From Mariniflexile litorale (GTDB taxonomy: Bacteria; Bacteroidota; Bacteroidia; Flavobacteriales; Flavobacteriaceae), in NCBI RefSeq assembly GCF_031128465.2, contig NZ_CP155618.1, forward strand, positions 3,524,501 through 3,588,500: DNA of 64,000 nt, given 5' to 3'. This document shows positions 56,933 to 64,000 of this stretch, piece by piece; the first letter of the stretch is position 1, and each line of letters begins with the position of its first letter. The notes below the pieces were generated by a model. That model was not told where the DNA came from and did not search any database. It saw only the letters and a program-made list of their open reading frames with translations. The position numbers were made by a program, and so were the translations under genes.

Positions 56933-58225
56933 TTGAGAACAACATACAACCATACTACCCAAAATACGGAATTGTTTAAACAACAATTGTTACAATGGGC
57001 ACAACAGTTTGACGATGTGGTTTGGTTAGATTCTAACAATTACAATCAAACGTATTCCAATTACGATGCGGTGTTGGCAGTTGATGCTTTTACAAGTATT
57101 AAAACCGATTACACACAGGCCTTTGAGCATTTAAAGGAATACCAAGCCCTTACAAACGATTGGATTTTTGGCTATTTAACCTACGATTTAAAAAACGCGG
57201 TTGAAAACTTAATATCGCAGAATTTTGATGGTTTAAAGTTTCCTGATTTGTATTTCTTTCAACCGAAAAAACTCTTCTTTTTTAAAGGAGATCAAGTTGA
57301 AGTTCAATATTTAAACATGGTGGATGATGAGTTTGAAGAAGACTTAAAAGCCATTCGTCATTGCGAGGAAGCACGACGAAGCAATCTGCCCAATGAAATA
57401 AAAATAAAACTTCGCATTCATAAAGATGAATATTTCGAAAAAATAAACAGCATGTTAGCTCACATTCATAGAGGCGATATTTATGAAGCCAATTTTTGCC
57501 AAGAGTTTTATGCCGAAAACACACAAATAAACCCTTTAGAGACTTACAATAAACTGAATACGATTTCCAACCCGCCATTTGCTAGTTTTTTGAAGCTTGG
57601 GGATAAGTATTTGTTGTCGGCTTCTCCTGAGCGCTATTTAAAAAAACAAGGAAATACCATCATTACACAACCTATAAAAGGAACTGCCAAACGTTCTGAA
57701 AATACAGAAGAAGACAACCAATTAAAACAAGATTTGTTAGCTAATGAAAAAGAACGCAGTGAAAATATTATGATTGTGGATTTGGTGCGTAACGACTTAT
57801 CTAAAACGGCTATAAAAGGTAGTGTTGAAGTGGAGGAGTTGTGTAAAATCTACACATTCGATCAGGTGCACCAAATGATATCTACGGTGAAATCTAAAAT
57901 TGAACCTACAACCCATGCCGTAGATGTTATAAAAAGCACATTCCCTATGGGAAGCATGACGGGGGCTCCTAAAATTTCAGCAATGAAAATTATTGAAGCT
58001 TTAGAAGAAACCAAACGCGGACTCTACTCGGGTGCTGTGGGCTATTTTACACCAAAGGGCGATTTTGATTTTAATGTAGTCATTCGCAGTATTTTATATA
58101 ATGAAACTAAAAAATACGTGTCCTATTCCGTAGGAGGTGCTATAACCGCTAAAAGCGATCCGCTAAAGGAATACGAAGAGTGCTTGGTGAAAGCCAAAGC
58201 GATGCGACAGGTTTTAGAAGACTAA
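56933..58225 (+). CDS. pabB: Aminodeoxychorismate/anthranilate synthase component I with an in-frame repeat insertion
   Basis: A 430-residue chorismate-utilising enzyme started at TTG (56933), with TAACTTTA at 56908-56915 upstream. Catalytic motifs are intact: SASPERYLK, IMIVDLVRNDLSK and FPMGSMTGAPKISAMKIIEALE. The shortish length and absence of the TrpE feedback loop favour PabB, which makes aminodeoxychorismate for folate. Residues about 142-153 (RHCEEARRSNLP) are the translation of a dispersed repeat at 57356-57391, inserted without disturbing the frame in a surface-type loop between the N-terminal and catalytic parts. It converges on the next gene with a four-base overlap. Confidence 0.85.
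   Translation: MRTTYNHTTQNTELFKQQLLQWAQQFDDVVWLDSNNYNQTYSNYDAVLAVDAFTSIKTDYTQAFEHLKEYQALTNDWIFGYLTYDLKNAVENLISQNFDGLKFPDLYFFQPKKLFFFKGDQVEVQYLNMVDDEFEEDLKAIRHCEEARRSNLPNEIKIKLRIHKDEYFEKINSMLAHIHRGDIYEANFCQEFYAENTQINPLETYNKLNTISNPPFASFLKLGDKYLLSASPERYLKKQGNTIITQPIKGTAKRSENTEEDNQLKQDLLANEKERSENIMIVDLVRNDLSKTAIKGSVEVEELCKIYTFDQVHQMISTVKSKIEPTTHAVDVIKSTFPMGSMTGAPKISAMKIIEALEETKRGLYSGAVGYFTPKGDFDFNVVIRSILYNETKKYVSYSVGGAITAKSDPLKEYEECLVKAKAMRQVLED
57356..57391 (+). repeat. Dispersed palindromic repeat inside the pabB-like gene
   Basis: The stretch begins cgtcattgcgagg and continues to agcaatctgccc, with attgc/gcaat at its two sides. It is a well-known type of short repeat in many bacterial genomes (cgtcattgcgagga...gaagcaatct), here sitting inside a coding region and read through in frame. 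Confidence 0.75.
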
Positions 58226-58914
58226 TCTAAATTAGTCTCAAAGGTTTTCTTAACAGTATTTATAATACGCTCAATCCGCTTTACTTCAATAGATTTTACT
58301 TTTGAAATATCTTCAATACTTAATTTTCCAAAAGCGTATAAATCGATAATATTAGACACGTTTAAAGGCAAACTACTGTAAATGGTACCAATAAGCTCAT
58401 TGGATTTATGGGTGTCGATGCTGTTCGTTTCAAATGTGTTTAAAATAGAATTATCATTGTTAACATATAAAAAAACATGTTTGGAATGCCCATTTTGTTG
58501 GTATGAAATATCATCTAAATCTTCATTCATAATATAATCAAACCCATCATCAATCGTGTATTTTTCTTTTAATGCATCTAGTTCTTCTTCTAAAATAGTA
58601 TGGGTGCTTATCGTGTTTTTATGAAAAGCTTCTTTTTTAAAAATGGTTTCTAAATCGGCATCAACAATTTTAAAAAGTTTCAATTTTAGAACGTCTTTAT
58701 CAATATCCGCATCATATCCTTTTTCATAAAACGTAATGATACTTTCGTCTATAATACCATTAGAAGCATACATTTTTTTAGGAATAATACCTGTAGACTC
58801 TGCAATATACAGTCTGTGTTTAACGTAAGGATGTAATTGTTGTGAAGCAGAAACGATCTTCTTGTTAAAAGCTGTTTGAGCTGTTTTGTCGTTTGATTTT
58901 TCTATGGAGCTCAT
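58222..58914 (-). CDS. Unknown protein with C-terminal sigma-region-4-like HTH
   Basis: A 230-residue acidic protein. The C-terminal 50 residues (LPLNVSNIIDLYAFGKLSIEDISKVKSIEVKRIERII) resemble the region-4 helix-turn-helix of sigma factors, as found in certain flavobacterial proteins of unknown role. The rest is Asp/Glu/Lys-rich and probably helical. It has no region 2, so it is not a complete sigma factor. It may bind DNA or be an RNA-polymerase accessory protein. It overlaps the stop of the pabB-like gene. Confidence 0.55.
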   Translation of the reverse strand: MSSIEKSNDKTAQTAFNKKIVSASQQLHPYVKHRLYIAESTGIIPKKMYASNGIIDESIITFYEKGYDADIDKDVLKLKLFKIVDADLETIFKKEAFHKNTISTHTILEEELDALKEKYTIDDGFDYIMNEDLDDISYQQNGHSKHVFLYVNNDNSILNTFETNSIDTHKSNELIGTIYSSLPLNVSNIIDLYAFGKLSIEDISKVKSIEVKRIERIINTVKKTFETNLD

Positions 58915-59024
58915 AATATGAGTATTAAATATGTTTTCTCAATTTACGAAATTTTATAAGATATATGATGATGAAAATCAGTTTTTAGTTTTTGAATTAT
59001 TAATTTATTAGGAAGCAAACTTTG

Positions 59025-59032
59025 TACATTTG
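59025..59032 (+). promoter_or_regulatory. -7 element of the tilS gene
   Basis: TACATTTG matches the Bacteroidetes -7 consensus exactly, 38 bases before the tilS start codon. No TTG is at the ideal distance upstream, so the -33 element is weak. Confidence 0.4.
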
Positions 59033-59070
59033 CTACTTTGGGAGATTAAAATAAACCTTAACTTTGAGGG

Positions 59071-60384
59071 ATGATAAACAGTTTTCAAAATCATATAGAT
59101 TCCAAACTATCATTTTTAAAAAACAGCAAGTTACTTATTGCCATTTCTGGAGGGATTGACAGTGTGGTTTTAACCCATTTATGTTATAAAATAGGTTTGA
59201 ATATGGCGTTAGCCCATTGTAATTTTAATTTACGGGGCAAAGAAAGTGATGCGGATGAAGATTTTGTATTGCAATTAGCTGAAGATTTAGGGCTGGAAGT
59301 TTTTATAGAAAGTTTTGATACCAAAGCCTATGCGGAAACTAACAAGCGTTCCATACAAATGGCAGCACGTGAGTTGCGTTACAAATGGTTTAAAATATTG
59401 GCAGAACAACTTCAGTTTGATTATGTATTAACCGCACACCATGCTGATGATAATTTGGAAACTTTTTTAATAAATTTTATTAGAGGGACTGGTTTAGATG
59501 GCTTAACAGGTATTCCTGAAGTGAATGATGTTTTTGTGCGTCCGTTATTACCTTTTTCAAGAGAAACTATTGAGGCTTACGTGAAAGATAACAAGATTCA
59601 ATGGGTGGAAGATAGTGGAAACAAAACAACCAAATATGTGCGCAATAAGTTGCGACATGATGTGATTCCTGTTTTAAAAGAAATAAACCCCAGTTTATTA
59701 GAAAGTTTTCAAAAAACCATGAGTCATTTACAAGGGGCTAGCGATATTGTTGACGATAGCATTGAAGCTCTTTTTAAGAATGGGATAATGAAATTAACCC
59801 CCACGGGTTTTAAAATGCAAATTTCTGAAATACAAAAGTTTTATAACCCGAAAGCGTATTTATACCGTTTTTTAAACATTTATGGATTTACAGAGTGGGA
59901 TGATGTTGTAAACTTATTACAAGCACAATCTGGCAAGCAAGTACATTCATCAACGCACCGCTTGATAAAGGATCGAGATTTTTTATTATTGAGTGAAATA
60001 GCGGTAGATGAAAGTCAATCAATTACTATTTTAGAAACTGATAAACAAATTGAAATACCTTTAGGTATGCTCTTCTTTGATGAAGCTGATGGCATTTTAG
60101 ATACACATAAAAACACGATTTACATTGATAAAACAACTATTATGTTTCCATTAATTTTAAGGAAATGGGGGGAAGGCGATGTGTTTTACCCTTTAGGTAT
60201 GGAGGGGAAAAAGAAGAAGGTTAGTAAGTATCTTAAAGATGAAAAGCAATCGGTTTTAGATAAAGAAAATATTTGGGTACTATGTTCTGGGGATGCCATT
60301 ATATGGGTAGTCGGCATGCGTGGCGATCATCGTTTTCGGGTAACCGATAAAACAAAGCATATTTTAAAAGTTGAGCTGAAATAA
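59071..60384 (+). CDS. tilS: tRNA(Ile) lysidine synthase
   Basis: A 437-residue TilS. The N-terminal PP-loop ATPase has AISGGIDSVVL (Ser26-Gly-Gly-Ile-Asp30-Ser) and LAHCNFNLRGKESDADEDFV. The AHHADDNLETFLINFIRGTGLDGLTGI segment completes the family signature, and the C-terminal domain ends in a basic KKKVSKYLKDEK stretch. It converts cytidine 34 of tRNA(Ile2) to lysidine so that the tRNA reads AUA, which is essential. Its stop is 29 bases before a GTG that opens the next reading frame. Confidence 0.96.
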   Translation: MINSFQNHIDSKLSFLKNSKLLIAISGGIDSVVLTHLCYKIGLNMALAHCNFNLRGKESDADEDFVLQLAEDLGLEVFIESFDTKAYAETNKRSIQMAARELRYKWFKILAEQLQFDYVLTAHHADDNLETFLINFIRGTGLDGLTGIPEVNDVFVRPLLPFSRETIEAYVKDNKIQWVEDSGNKTTKYVRNKLRHDVIPVLKEINPSLLESFQKTMSHLQGASDIVDDSIEALFKNGIMKLTPTGFKMQISEIQKFYNPKAYLYRFLNIYGFTEWDDVVNLLQAQSGKQVHSSTHRLIKDRDFLLLSEIAVDESQSITILETDKQIEIPLGMLFFDEADGILDTHKNTIYIDKTTIMFPLILRKWGEGDVFYPLGMEGKKKKVSKYLKDEKQSVLDKENIWVLCSGDAIIWVVGMRGDHRFRVTDKTKHILKVELK

Positions 60385-60423
60385 TTTATAATTGAAAAGT
60401 CAAATTAAAAACTGTGTCACACG

Positions 60424-60436
60424 GAGCTTGTCGAAG
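60424..60436. repeat. Half copy of the gagcttgtcgaag repeat before ade
   Basis: The 13 bases gagcttgtcgaag equal the inner arm of the palindromic element at 23113-23126 (minus its first base). Here only one arm remains, between tilS and the adenine deaminase gene, and an upstream in-frame extension of that gene would translate it. Confidence 0.6.
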
Positions 60437-60461
60437 TGTATCAATACCAAAAAATCATAAT

Positions 60462-62087
60462 TTGAAACTACAAGGCAACATAGTCGACATAAAAAACAAA
60501 CGCATTTTTAAAGGTGAAGTCACTTTTGAAAGTGGGAAGATTCTATCCATTGAAGAAAAGCAACATGGTGTTGAAAACTACATTCTTCCGGGTTTTGTAG
60601 ATGCACATATTCATATTGAAAGTTCCATGTTGGTACCCAGTGAGTTTGCACGGTTAGCCGTTACACATGGTACGGTGGCCACCGTTTCCGATCCGCATGA
60701 AATAGCAAATGTGTTGGGTGTTAAAGGTGTGAAATTTATGATTGAAAACGGTAAAAAAACGCCGTTTAAATTCAATTTTGGAGCGCCTTCGTGTGTGCCT
60801 GCAACGACGTTTGAATCGGCAGGAGCTGTTATAGATTCCGACGCAATTAAAACACTTCTTGAAAATCCAGATATCAAGTATTTAGCTGAAATGATGAATT
60901 ATCCAGGCGTATTATTTGATGATGCTGAAGTCCTAAAAAAAATAGCTTGGGCAAAACAGTATAATAAACCCGTTGATGGGCATGCACCCGGATTGAGAGG
61001 TAACGATGTTACTAAATACATCCATTCAGGAATTTCAACCGACCATGAGTGTTTTACTCATGATGAAGCCTTAGAGAAATTACAGAAAGGCATGAAAATC
61101 TTAATTAGAGAAGGCAGTGCTGCTAAGAATTTTGAGGCTTTAATAGGTTTAGCATCAGAACATTTTGAAAACATGATGTTTTGTAGCGATGATAAACATC
61201 CAGACGATTTAATTTTAGACCACATAAACAAACTTTGCGCCAGAGCTGTAGCAAAAGGCGTGGACGTGTTTAAAGTGTTGGAAATGGCGTGTATAAATCC
61301 TGTAAAACATTATAATTTAGAAGTTGGCCTATTACAGGTTGGTGATGCAGCCGATTGTATTGTGATTAAAGATTTAATCAATTTTAAAACGCTTCAAACT
61401 TATATAAGCGGTGTCTTGGTTTTTGATAACGGAATGTCTTTAATAAAACCCGTTTCTTTTGAAAATCTGAATAATTTCAGCTGTAATAAAAAGAAGATTT
61501 CCGATTTTAGAATAGAATCTTCAGCAGAAAAAATAAGAGTTATCGAAGCGTTAGAAGGACAATTAGTCACTAATGAATTAATTGAAGATGCTTTAATTGT
61601 TAATGGAAACTTAGTGTCAAGTATCGAAAAAGATATTTTAAAAATGACGGTTGTCAATCGTTATAAAAACCAAACACCAGCCATGGCCTTTATTAAGAAT
61701 TTCGGATTAAAAGAAGGAGCCATCGCCTCATCTGTTGGTCACGATTCACATAATATTATAGCAGTGGGTGTGTCAGACGAAGCTATTTGTAAGGCGGTTA
61801 ATTTACTTATTGAAAATAAAGGAGGTATTTGTGTGGTCTCTAATTCCGAAGAAAAAATAGTATCGCTCCCCGTTGCGGGTATTATGAGTGATAAAGACGG
61901 ATACACCATTGGAAAACAATACGCAGAACTGGACACTATGGCGAAACATTTAGGTTCTAAATTAAATGCCCCATTCATGAGTTTATCGTTTATGGCATTG
62001 CTAGTAATTCCATCATTAAAATTAAGCGATAAAGGATTGTTTAATGGTACAGATTTTAAATTCACATCTTTGACACTTGATAATTGA
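60462..62087 (+). CDS. ade: Adenine deaminase
   Basis: A 541-residue amidohydrolase converting adenine to hypoxanthine. Motifs are [21 protein letters not shown] (metal His pair), [36 protein letters not shown] and [12 protein letters not shown]. The frame is open from GTG at 60414, but residues 1-16 of that version ([13 protein letters not shown]) come from a dispersed repeat. A TTG at 60462 gives [16 protein letters not shown], the usual type of N-terminus, so I prefer it. Length is typical. It lies 77 bases after tilS (29 bases to the GTG) and probably shares its transcript. Confidence 0.9.
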   Translation: MKLQGNIVDIKNKRIFKGEVTFESGKILSIEEKQHGVENYILPGFVDAHIHIESSMLVPSEFARLAVTHGTVATVSDPHEIANVLGVKGVKFMIENGKKTPFKFNFGAPSCVPATTFESAGAVIDSDAIKTLLENPDIKYLAEMMNYPGVLFDDAEVLKKIAWAKQYNKPVDGHAPGLRGNDVTKYIHSGISTDHECFTHDEALEKLQKGMKILIREGSAAKNFEALIGLASEHFENMMFCSDDKHPDDLILDHINKLCARAVAKGVDVFKVLEMACINPVKHYNLEVGLLQVGDAADCIVIKDLINFKTLQTYISGVLVFDNGMSLIKPVSFENLNNFSCNKKKISDFRIESSAEKIRVIEALEGQLVTNELIEDALIVNGNLVSSIEKDILKMTVVNRYKNQTPAMAFIKNFGLKEGAIASSVGHDSHNIIAVGVSDEAICKAVNLLIENKGGICVVSNSEEKIVSLPVAGIMSDKDGYTIGKQYAELDTMAKHLGSKLNAPFMSLSFMALLVIPSLKLSDKGLFNGTDFKFTSLTLDN

Positions 62088-62136
62088 TAATGATAAATTA
62101 ATAGTTTTATATTTCAACGCCTAACGCCAAAAAACA

Positions 62137-63096
62137 ATGCCCATAATAGAATCCACCTACAAACCACCATTCTTTTTAAAAAAAGGATTTGTTTCCACTG
62201 TTTATTCCGGATTAGTGCGTCGGGTTTCTTTAAAGCAGGAACGCGAACGTTTAACTTTAAACGATGGTGATTTTCTAGATTTAGATTGGAGCTTTTCAAA
62301 AGAAAAAGGTAGTAAACTTATTATTTTGCTCCACGGATTGGAAGGTCACGCCCAACGTCCTTATGTAACAGGAACTGCAAAACTATTTAACGAAAATGCT
62401 ATAGATGCTGTTTGTGTTAATTTTAGAGGCTGTAGTGGCGAAGACAACTTGCTATTCCGAAGTTACCATTCTGGTGCTACCGAAGATTTAGAAGCTGTTA
62501 TAAATCACGCAATTACACAAAAAGGATATTCTGAAATCTACTTAAAAGGCATCAGTTTGGGTGCAAATATTATTTTGAAATATTTAGGCGAACGGGACGC
62601 TGTTCCTACACAAGTAAAAGTAGGTATTGCCATTTCGGTACCTTGTTATCTTTCTGGTTCTGCTAAAGAATTACACACATTTAAAAATATATTATTTCAC
62701 GATCGGTTTAAAAAACATTTGGTGAGCAGATTAAAAATCAAACAAAAAAACTTTAGTAATGATATCAATAGGGAAGCTATTGAATCTATTAAAACATTGT
62801 ATGATTTTGATACCGTTTATACTTCAAAAGCCCATGGCTTTAAAAACGCTGAAGATTATTATGAAAAAAGCAGTTGCTTGCAATTTTTACCTCAAATAAA
62901 AACACCCTCATTGATTATAAATGCGCTTAACGATTCATTTTTATCACCTGAATGTTATCCTGTAAAAGAGGCAAAACACAACCCGTATTTGTATTTAGAA
63001 ATGCCTAAATTTGGAGGACATGTAGGTTTTATTGATAAAAAGAATGTGTATTATAATGAAAAACGAGCGTTGGAGTTTATTCAATTACATTCTTAA
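62137..63096 (+). CDS. Alpha/beta hydrolase of the YheT type
   Basis: A 319-residue hydrolase. HGLEGHAQRPYVTGTAKLF is the oxyanion region, CVNFRGCSGEDN the second conserved loop, and LKGISLGANIILKYLGE the nucleophile elbow (G-I-S-L-G, with Ser as nucleophile). SLIINALNDSFLSPECYP supplies the Asp and GGHVGFID the His. It resembles the YheT/ABHD1-3 group of esterases whose natural substrates are unknown. It overlaps the stop of the convergent Lrp-family gene by four bases. Confidence 0.85.
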   Translation: MPIIESTYKPPFFLKKGFVSTVYSGLVRRVSLKQERERLTLNDGDFLDLDWSFSKEKGSKLIILLHGLEGHAQRPYVTGTAKLFNENAIDAVCVNFRGCSGEDNLLFRSYHSGATEDLEAVINHAITQKGYSEIYLKGISLGANIILKYLGERDAVPTQVKVGIAISVPCYLSGSAKELHTFKNILFHDRFKKHLVSRLKIKQKNFSNDINREAIESIKTLYDFDTVYTSKAHGFKNAEDYYEKSSCLQFLPQIKTPSLIINALNDSFLSPECYPVKEAKHNPYLYLEMPKFGGHVGFIDKKNVYYNEKRALEFIQLHS

Positions 63097-63554
63097 ATAT
63101 AAAACGCAGAAGTATGCTTAATATCTTTTAAAACAAAGGTGCTATTTAGTACGCCAATGTTTTCAATTGTTGAAAGTTTATATTTCACAAAATTATGATA
63201 ACTTTCTAAATCTTTGGTGTTTATTTTTAAAATAAAATCAACCTGTCCTGCCATGTGATAACATTCTTGCACCTCCTTTAGATTTTGAATTTGCTCTTCA
63301 AATTTTTCAATAAAAGCTTCGTTGTGATAGCGCATGGAGACTTGGCAGATGGTTGTTACAGATCTGTCAATGAGTTTTTTGTCTAATATAGCAACGTATT
63401 TTTTTATAAACCCTTGTTTTTCAAGACGACGGATACGTTCGTAAACAGGTGAGGATGTTAAATTTAAAATGTGCGCTATTTCTTTAGCCGTTTTTTTAGA
63501 ATCATTTTGTAAAATTCTAAGTATGGTTACATCGGTTTCATCTAAATTTTCCAT
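63093..63554 (-). CDS. Lrp/AsnC-family transcription regulator
   Basis: A 153-residue protein with the N-terminal Lrp helix-turn-helix (LDETDVTILRILQNDSKKTAKEIAHILNLTSSPVYERIRRLEKQGFI) and the C-terminal RAM ligand-binding domain (VQECYHMAGQVDFILKINTKDLESYHNFV). Length is typical. It is divergent from a threonine-dehydrogenase-type gene at 63717, with about 160 bases between starts, so it may control amino-acid catabolism there; the gap contains no obvious palindrome. Confidence 0.93.
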   Translation of the reverse strand: MENLDETDVTILRILQNDSKKTAKEIAHILNLTSSPVYERIRRLEKQGFIKKYVAILDKKLIDRSVTTICQVSMRYHNEAFIEKFEEQIQNLKEVQECYHMAGQVDFILKINTKDLESYHNFVKYKLSTIENIGVLNSTFVLKDIKHTSAFYI

Positions 63555-63716
63555 AAAAAGTCAAATAAAAATTATTGCAAAGTTTGATTTATTTAATATT
63601 AAAAAGTGAATACAACTGTTTTTTGTTTAAATTAAAGCTTTTATTTCTTAATAATAGTCTTTTTTAGAGTTTAAAACTCATATTATGTAATTTTGTTAGT
63701 GAATAATACTTTTGTT

Positions 63717-64000
63717 ATGAACGGTAAAATTTTAATAATAGGAGCAAACGGTCAATTAGGATCTGTATTAACTACTGCACTTCAGAACAGGTATGGACTT
63801 GAAAATGTGATTGCTTCCGATTTAAGAAAACAAGAACATAATCATGGGATATTTGAAATTATTGATGCGACAGATTATGATAGAATTCAACATGTAGTCA
63901 CACAATACAACATTACTCAAATTTATCATTTAGCTGCTATTCTTTCGGCAAAAGGAGAAGTAAATCCATTACAAACCTGGGATATTAATACCAAGACTTT
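63717..64000 (+). CDS. NAD-dependent epimerase/threonine 3-dehydrogenase-type SDR, 5' part
   Basis: The first 94 codons of an extended short-chain dehydrogenase, cut by the window end. The Rossmann motif is GANGQLGS (residues 9-16), and IYHLAAILSAKGEVNP matches the HLAA-containing segment of L-threonine 3-dehydrogenases of the SDR type. The gene starts three bases after a TACTTTTG element (63707-63714), so the message would be leaderless or nearly so. It faces away from the Lrp-type regulator. Confidence 0.8.
   Translation, partial: MNGKILIIGANGQLGSVLTTALQNRYGLENVIASDLRKQEHNHGIFEIIDATDYDRIQHVVTQYNITQIYHLAAILSAKGEVNPLQTWDINTKT

Overview
The window is AT-rich chromosomal DNA from a member of the Bacteroidota, almost certainly a Flavobacteriaceae bacterium. 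The evidence is TAnnTTTG-type promoter elements (several with a TTG about 18-22 nt upstream), lipoprotein and type IX secretion style surface proteins, an XrtF exosortase cassette, a fused alpha/beta branched-chain-type E1 dehydrogenase, and typical flavobacterial housekeeping genes (mnmE, uvrA, tilS, nnr, ade). No rRNA or tRNA gene was recognised.

Layout. 1-7430: conserved chromosomal genes (small membrane protein, beta-helix lipoprotein, thioesterase, aldose epimerase-like protein, DUF2853-type protein, S1 RNA-binding protein, mnmE). 7431-16000: a complete compact type II-C CRISPR-Cas locus. It has an unknown 246-aa protein, a predicted tracrRNA on the minus strand, cas9 (1117 aa) on the plus strand, an array of 34 identical 36-bp repeats with 33 spacers, and cas1-cas2 on the minus strand converging on the array. 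16200-20000: an accessory islet with a HEPN-domain operon (three homologous C-terminal modules, one of them decayed) and a divergent Xre regulator. It also holds a broken AbiEii-type nucleotidyltransferase next to a probable IS21-like remnant, and a HigB-like remnant.

20000-28100: a secreted S9-type hydrolase, a nested palindromic element, an OmpA-family protein, a PKD/HYR-repeat protein with a sorting tail, and a dead hipA. 28300-35100: metabolite repair (nnr), a TlpA-type lipoprotein, and a tightly packed operon of SUI1, DUF1835, nucleoside phosphorylase and a binding-protein homologue, followed by a 2-oxoglutarate-dependent dioxygenase. 35300-36700: an exosortase cassette in which an Asn-rich protein with a PID/PEP-CTERM-like tail overlaps xrtF, which overlaps its small membrane partner. 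36800-47000: DoxX, fused E1, a protease-like outer-membrane protein without the zinc motif, a LOG-family protein and uvrA.

47000-52400: a copper-handling operon (HMA-AraC regulator, CopA ATPase, multicopper oxidase fused to a CopB-like barrel). 52450-64000: a truncated LytTR regulator, serine hydrolase, DEAD-box helicase, epimerase, a pabB-like gene carrying an in-frame dispersed repeat, tilS, adenine deaminase, a hydrolase, an Lrp regulator and the start of a threonine-dehydrogenase-type SDR.

The most notable features are the CRISPR locus with convergent adaptation genes and two pure (GT)n spacers, the HEPN cassette with repeated modules, and the translationally coupled exosortase/substrate cassette. 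All calls are from reading the sequence; no database search was run.
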